A stretch of 51,444 nucleotides of DNA, from contig JANQGV010000284.1 of the NCBI GenBank assembly GCA_028282925.1, positions 1 through 51,444 of the forward strand, given 5' to 3'. Below are positions 24,593 to 33,224 of this stretch, piece by piece; positions within the stretch are counted from its first letter, which is position 1; every line of letters begins with the position of its first letter. The notes beneath the pieces were generated by a model that ran no database searches, was not told where the DNA came from, and saw only the letters and a program-made list of their open reading frames with translations. The DNA is from Thermodesulfobacteriota bacterium (lineage in GTDB: Bacteria > Desulfobacterota > WTBG01 > CAIYCZ01 > CAIRTM01). The position numbers and the translations under genes are program-made.

Positions 24593-27094
24593 TTAATAGA
24601 AAAAATGCACATTTGTCAATAGTTTATTCAAAAAGCCGGTATCAGTTCCATCTGCCGCTGAATCTTGCTGCGTTGTGACGGAATAGGATGTCGGCCGAGC
24701 CTCAATCATAACGGCCCCATGGGTGTCGGTGCGTACAACCCTTGCCCCGATGTCTCTGTACCGTTCCATCACAGATGGAGACGGTCCTCTTCCCCTCCCG
24801 AACGCCCTGCAGCTGATAACCGCCACTTCCGGGCGCACGTGTGCAACGAACTCCCGGGAACTGGACCCCTTCCTGCCGTGATGCGGTACTTTTATGACCG
24901 TTGCCTGCAGGTCGGGATATGCAACCACCAGTTCATCCTCGCGTTCAAGCATAATATCACCACAAAAAAGAAAACTGACCTGTCCGTATGTCAGCTTCAG
25001 CACCAGCGAACTATTATTCAAATCTTTAAATGATGAAACGCCTTCAGGCGTGACGGAAAAACCTGCTGTCTCTACCTTCACTCCGTCGACTTTTATTGAG
25101 TCTGCAAGATCGCGGCCCTCTTTGTGCTTCACACCCCTTGCTTCTGCATCGTACAACAACTGCCGATACGCGGGAATGTTGCGGCCCGGCCCCGGGCTCC
25201 AGAGCTCCCCCACTCTGAAGTGCCTGACCATATGGCCGAGCCCGCCCATATGGTCGTGATGCGGATGACTGAGCACCACATAATCGAGTACCCGAATTCC
25301 CTTCCGGTGCAACACCGGAGCCAGTATGCGTTCTCCCACGTCGAAATCCGAATCTCGGAAGCCCCCGCCGTCAATAAGCATTGTCCGCTGTCCCGGAAAC
25401 TCCACCAAGGCGGCATCCCCCTGTCCGACATCAAGAAATGTTACCCGCAGGCAGCCGTTGTCCGGCCGATACAGTCCCGAAACCGCTCCTGTCAAAACAA
25501 AACCCGTCACAATCACCAGGAGCATGATGTATTTTTTCCGTTGGATGCAGAGCGGCACACTCACGAGCACGGCATAGTACCCTGCAACCTCCCATACTGC
25601 CGGAGCCACCGCGGCAGCTTCCGGCGGCAGACATCGCGACCAGACCCTGGTCAGCAGCAGCATCTGGTCGACAAAGAGTCCACCCCATGAAAAAAGCAAG
25701 CCACTGAAGGTTTCGCTGACAGGCAGCACCAGTGTTGCGGCCAGCCCGAGCGGCACAATACAAAAACCGGTCAGTGGGACAAGCACGCTGTTTGTAAAGC
25801 ATCCGGCAAAAGAAACATGATGAAAAGCCAAGGCAACAAGCGGAGCAACTCCCAGGATTGCCGCAGCAGTAGCGCAGCCGGATGAGAACAACACGTTTGT
25901 CGACCACAGCACAAACCGTTGCCGCACTGATGCGTCCCGCTCTTCCCTGCCGAACGGTACCAGGGTCTGTAGTGCCGGAACAATGGTAATGATGGCAAAG
26001 ACCGCTGCAAAAGAAAGCTGGAACGATAGATCAAACAGCGACGGGGGCCACATCAGCAGAATAATCCAGGCCGCCAGAAAAAGCGTGCTCACCAGGTCGC
26101 GACTCCTCCCGGCCAAAACCGTTGCCACATAGGCACTGATCATAATAAAGGCCCGCACGGTAGGCAGATGAAATCCCGCAACGAAACAATAGAAGAGCAC
26201 CGGTGCCAGGGACAACGCAAGGGCATATTTGCCGGCGTCGATATAGTAAAGAACCCTATGGTTTCGACGCAGCAGCCACATCAATACCACATAGGACATA
26301 AAAGCAACGATACCGACATGCAGCCCGGAAATAGCCAGCAGGTGGGAAACGCCCAGGCGGGCGAACCGGTCGGTAATGTTTTCAGGTATTAATCCTTTTT
26401 CACCCAGGATCAGGGCCTGCATCAGTGCAGCAGAGGGGGCTTCCAGGCGGGTCGTAATGACGTCCCTGACCCGGTCGCGGTAGTGCTCGATCCCGGTCCG
26501 CAGTGCATTACCGGCACCCTCCCGCATGACGACAACGGCGCGGTCGTCACGCAAAAATGCAGTGACGAAAACGGAACGGTAGGCAAGGTACCGGACATAA
26601 TCAAATCTCCCGGGATTTTCAAAGTTTTTCGGTTTCCTGAGCACGCACGTAAAGCGTATCCGGTCACCGTAGCGAAAAGCACGCTTCACCTCCCGGATGC
26701 GCACCTGAACCCGACCGCTCACCCGAAAGGTCCGGGCCGGCGTGTGAACGTGTTCGGCGCTGACCATGATCCGAACACCCCCCGTTGAAACGGCAGGCGT
26801 GGCGTCGATAACTCCTTCGACCTGTAGCCCCTGCCTCTCGGCAAACTGCACGACATGGTCGGAGGCAAACCGGGGGCGCTCGAAAGGAACAAGATACAAA
26901 ATCCCCAGCAAAAAACACAGAAAAATCGCCAGGCCGGTTGCGCCGGTCTGTTTCCGCCGCAGAACCGCCCGGACAAAAAAAACCGCGACCGGCAAAAAAA
27001 ACAACATTACCCAGGCCGGTTCCATTGCATACCGTTGCCCGGCAACAAGACCGAGACTGAAGGCGATAACCAGCGGAGGCAAAGGCCTTTTCAT
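24593..27094 (-). CDS. comEC: ComEC/Rec2 family DNA-uptake channel protein
   Basis: An 833-residue protein with the full ComEC layout. An N-terminal soluble/OB-like segment with two membrane helices (about 1-180) is followed by the Competence domain with multiple helices (ALILGEKGLIPENI, HLLAISGLHVGIVAF, about 210-500). A C-terminal metallo-beta-lactamase domain (about 540-810) has FLDVGQGDAAL, IDGGG and SHPHHDHMGG with intact metal ligands. In transformable bacteria it forms the inner-membrane channel for single-stranded DNA. No other competence genes lie nearby, as is usual for comEC. Confidence 0.9.
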   Translation of the reverse strand: MKRPLPPLVIAFSLGLVAGQRYAMEPAWVMLFFLPVAVFFVRAVLRRKQTGATGLAIFLCFLLGILYLVPFERPRFASDHVVQFAERQGLQVEGVIDATPAVSTGGVRIMVSAEHVHTPARTFRVSGRVQVRIREVKRAFRYGDRIRFTCVLRKPKNFENPGRFDYVRYLAYRSVFVTAFLRDDRAVVVMREGAGNALRTGIEHYRDRVRDVITTRLEAPSAALMQALILGEKGLIPENITDRFARLGVSHLLAISGLHVGIVAFMSYVVLMWLLRRNHRVLYYIDAGKYALALSLAPVLFYCFVAGFHLPTVRAFIMISAYVATVLAGRSRDLVSTLFLAAWIILLMWPPSLFDLSFQLSFAAVFAIITIVPALQTLVPFGREERDASVRQRFVLWSTNVLFSSGCATAAAILGVAPLVALAFHHVSFAGCFTNSVLVPLTGFCIVPLGLAATLVLPVSETFSGLLFSWGGLFVDQMLLLTRVWSRCLPPEAAAVAPAVWEVAGYYAVLVSVPLCIQRKKYIMLLVIVTGFVLTGAVSGLYRPDNGCLRVTFLDVGQGDAALVEFPGQRTMLIDGGGFRDSDFDVGERILAPVLHRKGIRVLDYVVLSHPHHDHMGGLGHMVRHFRVGELWSPGPGRNIPAYRQLLYDAEARGVKHKEGRDLADSIKVDGVKVETAGFSVTPEGVSSFKDLNNSSLVLKLTYGQVSFLFCGDIMLEREDELVVAYPDLQATVIKVPHHGRKGSSSREFVAHVRPEVAVISCRAFGRGRGPSPSVMERYRDIGARVVRTDTHGAVMIEARPTSYSVTTQQDSAADGTDTGFLNKLLTNVHFFY

Positions 27095-27431
27095 ATAATA
27101 CGCTGTCCTTGACCTGCGGGAAACTTAAGAAGATGCCCCAAAGATGGTTTTAAAAAAACGAAAAAACTCCAGGCGGTTCAATTTCAAACACCTGTACGGA
27201 TACAACAACTGCTGTTATTCCGGGTCGCCTGTGGTAAACGGCAACATTGGGGAGAAACCGCCCTCGCCTTGCGACGGAAGTCAAACCCTTCCCTGTTCCG
27301 GGAGGGAGGCTGTTGGAGAATGTTCAGACACAAGGCGCGCGAAACCTTTAGGAGTGAGGCGTACTTGGTTGTACGTCGCAACGACGAAAGGTGAGCGCAA
27401 CGCAAGCTGTTGGACGTTCTCCAACAGCCTC
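27095..27431. other. Intergenic region holding a complete palindromic element
   Basis: The 337 bp between comEC and the propeller-protein stop codon hold the complete repeat copy A (27305-27432). The rest (27095-27304) contains no recognisable gene. The + strand ORF 27144-27530 crosses the repeat and is an artefact. Confidence 0.6.
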
Positions 27432-27432
27432 C
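27305..27432. repeat. Dispersed palindromic element, complete copy A
   Basis: A 128-bp element bounded by terminal inverted repeats: GGAGGCTGTTGGAGAA at the left and TTCTCCAACAGCCTCC at the right, exact over 16 bp. A central hairpin is GGCGTACTTGGTTGTACGTC. The interior includes ACAAGGCGCGCGAAACC and GACGAAAGGTGAGCGCAACGC. It encodes nothing. Its last base is also the last base of the stop codon of the minus-strand propeller gene. The structure fits a non-autonomous REP/MITE-like element; no transposase is present. Confidence 0.8.
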
Positions 27433-29747
27433 TAGGGAATGACGCATTCCAGGTTTTCAATAACAAGCAGTTCCCCGATCCGGCGCGGAATAAATTTCCA
27501 GAACAGCCGGTCCTGTACCCGGGCAAATGAGGAAAGACCGTTAAACACCAGGGGAAATACCTCTATTGCCGCACCGGTTTTGTCCTGGAACTGCAAGAAA
27601 GATTGTCCCTGCTGTTGCCGTGCAATAACATAGATATTTTCGGCTATCTCAATTCTGGCATTATCGGGCACGGTCTCTTCCTGCACAAACTGCGTTATCA
27701 GCAGTTTGGCCTTGGAAAGATTCTGATACGTACCGAGTTCGGCCGGGTCACTCTCAACATAATAGCCCTTCACCTCCGGGTTCCACACGATATTGCCTAC
27801 ATCGTCGTTTTTACCGGAGACAGCGGCTATGGAAAGGTCTTCGGGCAGGAACACCTTGGGCATATAGGTTCTCATAGGACGGAGATAATCATACACAGGA
27901 TAAAGGGCTTCCACGGATATCCACCCGGCACCGGCAAGCCAGACCTGGCACCAGGTTTTGCCCTTGATGCTCATCACAATTCGGGCCGGAATGCCGGCGG
28001 CACGTGCAAGCGTGCAAATCAGCCTGGCCTTTGCATGGTGGTCGCCCTTGCGGTTTTCAAGCACATAATACACATCTTTGGCCGAACCGATGGCCGCGTT
28101 TTCCTCACCGCGCTCTTTTTCCGAAATGAGACCGATATTCTTTTCAATCGGGCCCAGGTGCTGCACCAGTTTTGAATACACGATATCCCGCATGGTTTGG
28201 GCCATATCTCCCCTGGATTCCGGGCGGACCAGCCTCTCGACAAGCTTCTTGATTTCCGGGTCGTTGCTGGGAATCCGGCCCCCCGGCTTGATCAGTCCCA
28301 GAAGCTCTTCAGGGTACTTGCCGGGAAAGGGATGACGGGACGCCGTATCAAGGGTATCCCCGGAAAACGAACTGAGGATGCCGCCACTGATAAAAAACAT
28401 CGTTTGAAAAAAGTTGCCGTTGAAAGTGATGCGCCGGTTTCCACGCCGATTACCCTCGACCCGGTAATCCAGGTCCGCGAACCGAAAATTCTGATCTTCC
28501 CATACGGCGGCATAGAACCATGAACGTCCTTGCTGTGCGAACGACGGCAATGCAAGGGAAAGCTGGGGCTCGAGCTCGGCATCGCCGATATTCTCCCACA
28601 TGAGTGCATGTGCAAAGGGGTAGTAAACACCCTCGCCGAGGCGCGTATCGGACGGCTCCAGAAATTGCCTGTCCGGCATTTGAACAACCGTCTTCTGCAT
28701 GCCGTTACCCAGACTGCAAAGGCCCGCCGGTGTCGCAACCCACAAAACTCCGTCGGCATCCACAACAAGATCATTGATCGCATTGTCCGGCAGATTCGAG
28801 TTGTCACGATTATACCGTGTCCACATGCCGAAGCTGTCCAGCTTAAAAAGGCCTCCCTGTCGTGTGCCGATCCACTTGTTGCCGGACCCGTCGATAACAA
28901 CGTTTGTCGGCACATAACTGCCCAGGGGGCTGTTGCGTGCGGTGTATGACATCCAATTCTGACCGTCAAACACACTGACCCCCTGGGACGTTACAAACCA
29001 CATCCGGTTTGGTTTTTCATCGGCAATGTCGAAAACGTAATTGCCGATGAGGCCCGAGTTGGCGGAAGAAAAATGCAGCCAGTTGCCGTCGCGGTCCAGA
29101 AAACTCACGCCGCGACCTTTCGAGCCGAACCACATATTGCCGTTGGCGTCTTCATGCATGGACAGAATCGTATTACTGCACAGCCCGTCGGCAACCGTGT
29201 ACGTGCCCCAGTTGAATTCGGCGTCGATACAGCAGACCCCTTTACCCTGAACGGAAACCCATTTGGTATTTTCTTTATTAATAAACAGCGATGTAATCGT
29301 ATTGCCCGGGAGGGATGTGTTACGCGAATTCAGTGTGGTAACAACTCCCCGCCGGTCCAGGACATTGATGCCGCTGTCGGTTGCTATCCAGATATTGCCG
29401 TACTCATAGTCATCGACAAACCCCTCCGGCACGTGTTCGAAAGCGATATCGGCTATGGCCGTGCTGCTCAAACCGTCGGAGGCGTCAAACGGCGCTGTAC
29501 ATTCATGCATCCGGTCCAGAACAGACAGTCCGCCCTCTCCGGTTTCCGGGTCCTGTGCGCTGAACCAGACATACCCGGCAGGGTCTACGGCAATATCCAC
29601 GACGTTCCGTGAGGACAATCCATCACTTGGACCGAAGGTTTTCATGGAGTATGCAGCGGCGTGACAAAGCGGCAGCATACAGACAACTGCAATAGTTACG
29701 GTGAGTATGTTCCTGATCTTTCGCATATATATCATACACTTGAACAT
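27432..29747 (-). CDS. Secreted seven-bladed propeller protein with inactive transglutaminase-like domain
   Basis: A 771-residue exported protein. The ATG at 29747 has AGGA at good spacing, and a signal peptide ends near LCHAAA. Seven regulator-propeller repeats follow (VWFSAQD, NIWIATDSG, TKWVSVQGK, NMWFGSKG, RMWFVTSQG, NKWIGTRQGG, VLWVATPAG), enough for a closed beta-propeller by about residue 360. The segment around 540-640 is transglutaminase-like (GDHHAKARLICTL, RAAGIPARIV, TWCQVWLAGAGW). The positions expected for Cys, His and Asp hold His (about 570), Lys (about 597) and Glu (about 613), so it should not be catalytic. There is no kinase domain. Probably a periplasmic binding or scaffold protein. 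Confidence 0.8.
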   Translation of the reverse strand: MFKCMIYMRKIRNILTVTIAVVCMLPLCHAAAYSMKTFGPSDGLSSRNVVDIAVDPAGYVWFSAQDPETGEGGLSVLDRMHECTAPFDASDGLSSTAIADIAFEHVPEGFVDDYEYGNIWIATDSGINVLDRRGVVTTLNSRNTSLPGNTITSLFINKENTKWVSVQGKGVCCIDAEFNWGTYTVADGLCSNTILSMHEDANGNMWFGSKGRGVSFLDRDGNWLHFSSANSGLIGNYVFDIADEKPNRMWFVTSQGVSVFDGQNWMSYTARNSPLGSYVPTNVVIDGSGNKWIGTRQGGLFKLDSFGMWTRYNRDNSNLPDNAINDLVVDADGVLWVATPAGLCSLGNGMQKTVVQMPDRQFLEPSDTRLGEGVYYPFAHALMWENIGDAELEPQLSLALPSFAQQGRSWFYAAVWEDQNFRFADLDYRVEGNRRGNRRITFNGNFFQTMFFISGGILSSFSGDTLDTASRHPFPGKYPEELLGLIKPGGRIPSNDPEIKKLVERLVRPESRGDMAQTMRDIVYSKLVQHLGPIEKNIGLISEKERGEENAAIGSAKDVYYVLENRKGDHHAKARLICTLARAAGIPARIVMSIKGKTWCQVWLAGAGWISVEALYPVYDYLRPMRTYMPKVFLPEDLSIAAVSGKNDDVGNIVWNPEVKGYYVESDPAELGTYQNLSKAKLLITQFVQEETVPDNARIEIAENIYVIARQQQGQSFLQFQDKTGAAIEVFPLVFNGLSSFARVQDRLFWKFIPRRIGELLVIENLECVIP

Positions 29748-29838
29748 CTGTTATCGTCCTGTGAGGGGCTTCCGCCCGCACATCATCAAAAGTCTACTGA
29801 TTCGGCAGGTATTTAGCAACAGTTTTCTTATGGCGGTC

Positions 29839-31017
29839 TCAGGCGCTCTTCAACTGTTCGATCAACGCCGGCACGATGATATTCATATCGCCGACGAGGG
29901 CATAATGGGCAATGCTGAAAATAGGGGCCTGGGGATCTTTATTTATCGCTACAATGATATCGGAATTCTGCATTCCGGCAAGGTGCTGGACCGCCCCGGA
30001 AATACCGCATGCAATGTACATGGTCGGCCGCACGGTTTTGCCGGTTTGACCCACCTGGTGATCATGTGCGATCCAGCCCATATCCACCGCCGCACGGGAG
30101 GCCCCGACCTGCCCGGAAAAGAACCCCGCCAATTCCTCAAGCAGCTTGAAATTCCTGGGGTCCCGCAACCCGCGCCCGCCGGAAACAATAACGTCCGCCT
30201 TATCCAGCGCGATACGTCCCTGCTCCTTCTTGACCGAGGAAAGGATGTGCACCAGATCGTCGGATGGTGCCGGTTCAGCCGTAACCGTTTCAATGTCTCC
30301 CTTCCTCCCGGGCGAATGCTGTGCTTTCATCACACCGGGCCGGACCGTGGCCATCTGGGGACGATGCAACGGCGTTGTAATGGTTGCCATGATGTTGCCG
30401 CCGAAAGCCGGCCGGGTTTGAAGCAGCAGCCCGTCCGGGGACATTTCAAGCCCGGTACAATCGGCGGTGAGTCCTGTGCGAAAACGGTTTGCGATGCGGG
30501 GTGCAAGATCGCGCCCCATGGTTGTTGCCCCGAAGAGAATCACCTCGGGCTTGTGCTGCTCGATGAGCCCGCCGATGACCCGCTCGGCGGGAAGGGTGCG
30601 ATAGTCGCTGAGAAACGAGGCATCGGCCAGAAACACCTTGTCGGCCCCATGCTGAATGAGTGTCTCACCGTGCATATCCATACCGCTGCCCAACAGCACC
30701 GCCGTTACCGAACTGCCGCGCGCATCGGCAAGCTGTCGGGCTTTGCCCAGCAGTTCAAGCGCTACCGGCTGGAGACGGCCCCGCCGCTGCTCGGCCACAA
30801 CCCAGATACCGCTGTACAGGCTGGTGTCGTGCCCTGCTTTGCTGCGCTCGCCCTCCAGCACAATGGCGCCGACCTTACACACATCGACACAGGCCCCGCA
30901 GGCCGTACAATACTCGTTCAGAGCCGGTTCTTTATTGTCCAGCGTAATCCCGCCGAAAAGACATGCCTTAACGCATAGTCCGCATCCAATGCATTTTTCA
31001 GGAAGTAGTTTAATCAT
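29839..31017 (-). CDS. etfA: Electron transfer flavoprotein alpha subunit with N-terminal ferredoxin domain
   Basis: A 392-residue protein. Residues 1-60 hold two CxxCxxCxxxC motifs (CIGCGLCVKAC, CTACGACVDVC), a 2[4Fe-4S] ferredoxin domain. The rest is EtfA: GRDLAPRIANR, the FAD-binding segment GQTGKTVRP and the final GISGAVQHLAGM. It forms a heterodimer with EtfB (encoded just upstream) and takes electrons from acyl-CoA dehydrogenases. The ferredoxin domain provides an extra path to or from iron-sulfur carriers, as in several strict anaerobes. Last gene of the acd-etfB-etfA operon. Confidence 0.92.
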   Translation of the reverse strand: MIKLLPEKCIGCGLCVKACLFGGITLDNKEPALNEYCTACGACVDVCKVGAIVLEGERSKAGHDTSLYSGIWVVAEQRRGRLQPVALELLGKARQLADARGSSVTAVLLGSGMDMHGETLIQHGADKVFLADASFLSDYRTLPAERVIGGLIEQHKPEVILFGATTMGRDLAPRIANRFRTGLTADCTGLEMSPDGLLLQTRPAFGGNIMATITTPLHRPQMATVRPGVMKAQHSPGRKGDIETVTAEPAPSDDLVHILSSVKKEQGRIALDKADVIVSGGRGLRDPRNFKLLEELAGFFSGQVGASRAAVDMGWIAHDHQVGQTGKTVRPTMYIACGISGAVQHLAGMQNSDIIVAINKDPQAPIFSIAHYALVGDMNIIVPALIEQLKSA

Positions 31018-31073
31018 AATTACAATAATTCCAGTATAGAACGTAGTGTTGTTAAACAGCCGGAGAGAACCCC

Positions 31074-31868
31074 CTAAAGGATACTCTGATCTTTTAAATG
31101 GTTTATCAGGGTTCTTGCCATCTCTTTTTCATCACCGGACAGATACCGACACTCTGTAGTCCGTTCAGGTTCAAAGATTTTTTTTACACCGGTGGGCGAT
31201 GCATTCAAACCGAGCATGGAAGCCGGCACCTTTAAATCACCGGCCCCCATTATGGAAACACACGTTTCGTCACAGGCCTTTTCAATATTATACAGGGACG
31301 GGTGCCGGGGCCGGTTGATGCCGCCCAGCACCGTTACCAGCGCCGGCAGGCAGACCTTGACCAGTTCGGTACAGTCCTCAAGGCTTCGCTGTACGTGCGC
31401 ACAGTCATCCACAATCTCGATACGGTCGGCGTAGGTCACCTGGGGCAAATCAAGAAAGCTTGCCACCTGGGGGCCGACCTGGGCCGTATCGCCGTCAATG
31501 GCCTGGCGGCCGCAGATGATCAGATCAAAGGTGCCCAGTTTCATTATGCCGCGCGAGAGGGTAAAGGCGGTGACCAGGGTATCGGAACCGGCAAAGGCCC
31601 TGTCCGTCAGCAATACGGCGCGGTCTACTCCCATTGCCACAACTTCTTCAAGCACCTCCTGTGCCTGGGGCGGCCCCATGGTAACCGCGGTAACCGTGCC
31701 GCCGTACTGTTCCTTTAAGCTCAGCGCCGCTTCAACGGCATTAAGGTCCTCGGGATTGATGATGCTGGGCACCCCCTCCCTCATCAGAGAATTCGTTTCC
31801 GGGTCTATCCGCACCTCGGCCGTATCCGGCACCTGCTTTACCGTAACAATTATTGTAAGCTCTTTCAT
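31074..31868 (-). CDS. etfB: Electron transfer flavoprotein beta subunit
   Basis: About 264 residues from the ATG at 31868 (MKELTIIVTVKQVPDT, the canonical EtfB beginning); the ORF track starts 21 nt earlier at a GTG. Features include DPETNSLMREGVPSIINPEDLNAVEAAL, AVTMGPPQA, LICGRQAIDGDTAQVGP and LVTVLGGINRPRHPS, all conserved in EtfB and contacting AMP or FAD. Cytoplasmic. It partners EtfA, 56 bp downstream. The operon context indicates beta-oxidation of acyl-CoA or the reverse reaction. Confidence 0.93.
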   Translation of the reverse strand: MKELTIIVTVKQVPDTAEVRIDPETNSLMREGVPSIINPEDLNAVEAALSLKEQYGGTVTAVTMGPPQAQEVLEEVVAMGVDRAVLLTDRAFAGSDTLVTAFTLSRGIMKLGTFDLIICGRQAIDGDTAQVGPQVASFLDLPQVTYADRIEIVDDCAHVQRSLEDCTELVKVCLPALVTVLGGINRPRHPSLYNIEKACDETCVSIMGAGDLKVPASMLGLNASPTGVKKIFEPERTTECRYLSGDEKEMARTLINHLKDQSIL

Positions 31869-31927
31869 ATTCCCTAATCCATTATCCACGCGCTGCCGCG
31901 CCCGGCAGCCTGTTGTGCACGCATCCG

Positions 31928-33067
31928 CTAACCGATGGTATTGCGCGCAATTATCATCCGCTGTATTTCCGATGTCCCTTCATACACTTCAATAACTTTG
32001 GCGTCCCGGAAACAGCGTTCAACCTTGTAATCTTTCATGCATCCATAGCCTCCGTGTATCTGCACCGCCTTAGTGGCCGTGCGCATTGCAACCTCCGAGG
32101 CATACAGCTTTGCCATGGAGGCCTCTCTGGCAAAGGGTTTTCCCTGGTCTTTCAGACTGGAAGCCTTGAAAATAAGAAAGCGCGCAGCCTCGATTTCGGT
32201 CGCCATATCGGCTATCATCCACTGGATGGCCTGAAATTTAGCTATGGGCTTGCCGAACTGCTTCCGGTCCTGACTATACCGGATACACTCCTCCATGGCG
32301 CAGCGTGCCACACCAAGGGCCTGGGCACCCACGCCCACCCTGCCGAAGGTAAGGGCGTTGAGCGCGGCACTGAGACCTTTGCCCACCCCCCCCAGGACAT
32401 TCACTCTGGGCACCCGGCAATTTTCAAATATCAACTCACAGGTATCCGAGGCCCGAATCCCGAGCTTGTTCTCCTTGACTCCTACCGAAAAACCATCAAA
32501 CCCTTTTTCAACAATAAACGCCGTAACACCCCGGCCTCCTTTTGAGCGATCTGCATTAGCCATCACCACCAGCGTCTCGGCTGTACTGCCGCTGGTAATA
32601 AAGGTCTTGGTACCGTTCAGCACAAACGAATCGCCGTCTGCCTGTGCCGTTGTCTCAATGGAGGCGGGGTCGGATCCCGCGTTCGGCTCTGTCAGGGCGA
32701 ACCCGCCGAGCTTTCGCCCTGTGGCAAGGTCGTGCAGATACTTCTCTTTCTGGGCATCATCACCCAGCGCATAAATGGGGTAGGCCCCTACCGAATTATG
32801 CACCGACACGATTATGGCGGTCGACGCACAGGCCCGGGCAAGCTCCTCGATAATGAGCACGTAGCTGATGCTGTCGAGCCCGGCACCGCCGTAGTTCCGG
32901 GGTATGGATATTCCCATAAAGCCCAGGTCGGCCAGCTTTTCAAGAGCATCGGCCGGAAATTCCATTTTCTCGTCGCGGTCCTGGGCAAAAGGTTCCAGTT
33001 CCTGTTCCGCAAATCCCCGGGCGATTTTGCGGGCCATCATCTGTTGTTTTGTCGGTTCAAAATCCAT
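31928..33067 (-). CDS. Acyl-CoA dehydrogenase
   Basis: A 379-residue FAD enzyme of short/medium-chain size. GFALTEPNAGSDPAS is the ACAD signature around the flavin, KTFITSG follows, and QIHGGYGCMKDYKVER and VIEVYEGTSEIQR form the C-terminal signature; the Glu in YEGT (about residue 367) is at the catalytic-base position of butyryl-CoA and medium-chain enzymes. It introduces the alpha-beta double bond in acyl-CoA and passes electrons to the ETF encoded downstream. Chain-length specificity cannot be read. First gene of the operon. Confidence 0.93.
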   Translation of the reverse strand: MDFEPTKQQMMARKIARGFAEQELEPFAQDRDEKMEFPADALEKLADLGFMGISIPRNYGGAGLDSISYVLIIEELARACASTAIIVSVHNSVGAYPIYALGDDAQKEKYLHDLATGRKLGGFALTEPNAGSDPASIETTAQADGDSFVLNGTKTFITSGSTAETLVVMANADRSKGGRGVTAFIVEKGFDGFSVGVKENKLGIRASDTCELIFENCRVPRVNVLGGVGKGLSAALNALTFGRVGVGAQALGVARCAMEECIRYSQDRKQFGKPIAKFQAIQWMIADMATEIEAARFLIFKASSLKDQGKPFAREASMAKLYASEVAMRTATKAVQIHGGYGCMKDYKVERCFRDAKVIEVYEGTSEIQRMIIARNTIG

Positions 33068-33138
33068 AATACAACGTCATTCAATTAGTGGTGGTTATCG
33101 GTTCTGCTCATCCGTGCCGGGTCTATGCTTAATAAAAA

Positions 33139-33161
33139 AAGCTGCACCAATGGAACAGCTT
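33139..33161 (-). terminator. Intrinsic terminator after the HDOD gene
   Basis: On the minus strand AAGCTG pairs with CAGCTT around an 11-nt loop that can pair further, followed by TTTTTATT. It lies about 65 bp past the HDOD stop codon and upstream of the acd gene, separating the two transcripts. Confidence 0.6.
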
Positions 33162-33224
33162 CATATCCGCCTGCACATGATATATTGGTACACGGTTACA
33201 AACAGCCGGGAGCTTTCTTCCGGC

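Noticed and set aside
27144-27530. 128-residue + strand ORF downstream of comEC
   Set aside because: It crosses the complete palindromic element and the end of the propeller gene; no coding signals.
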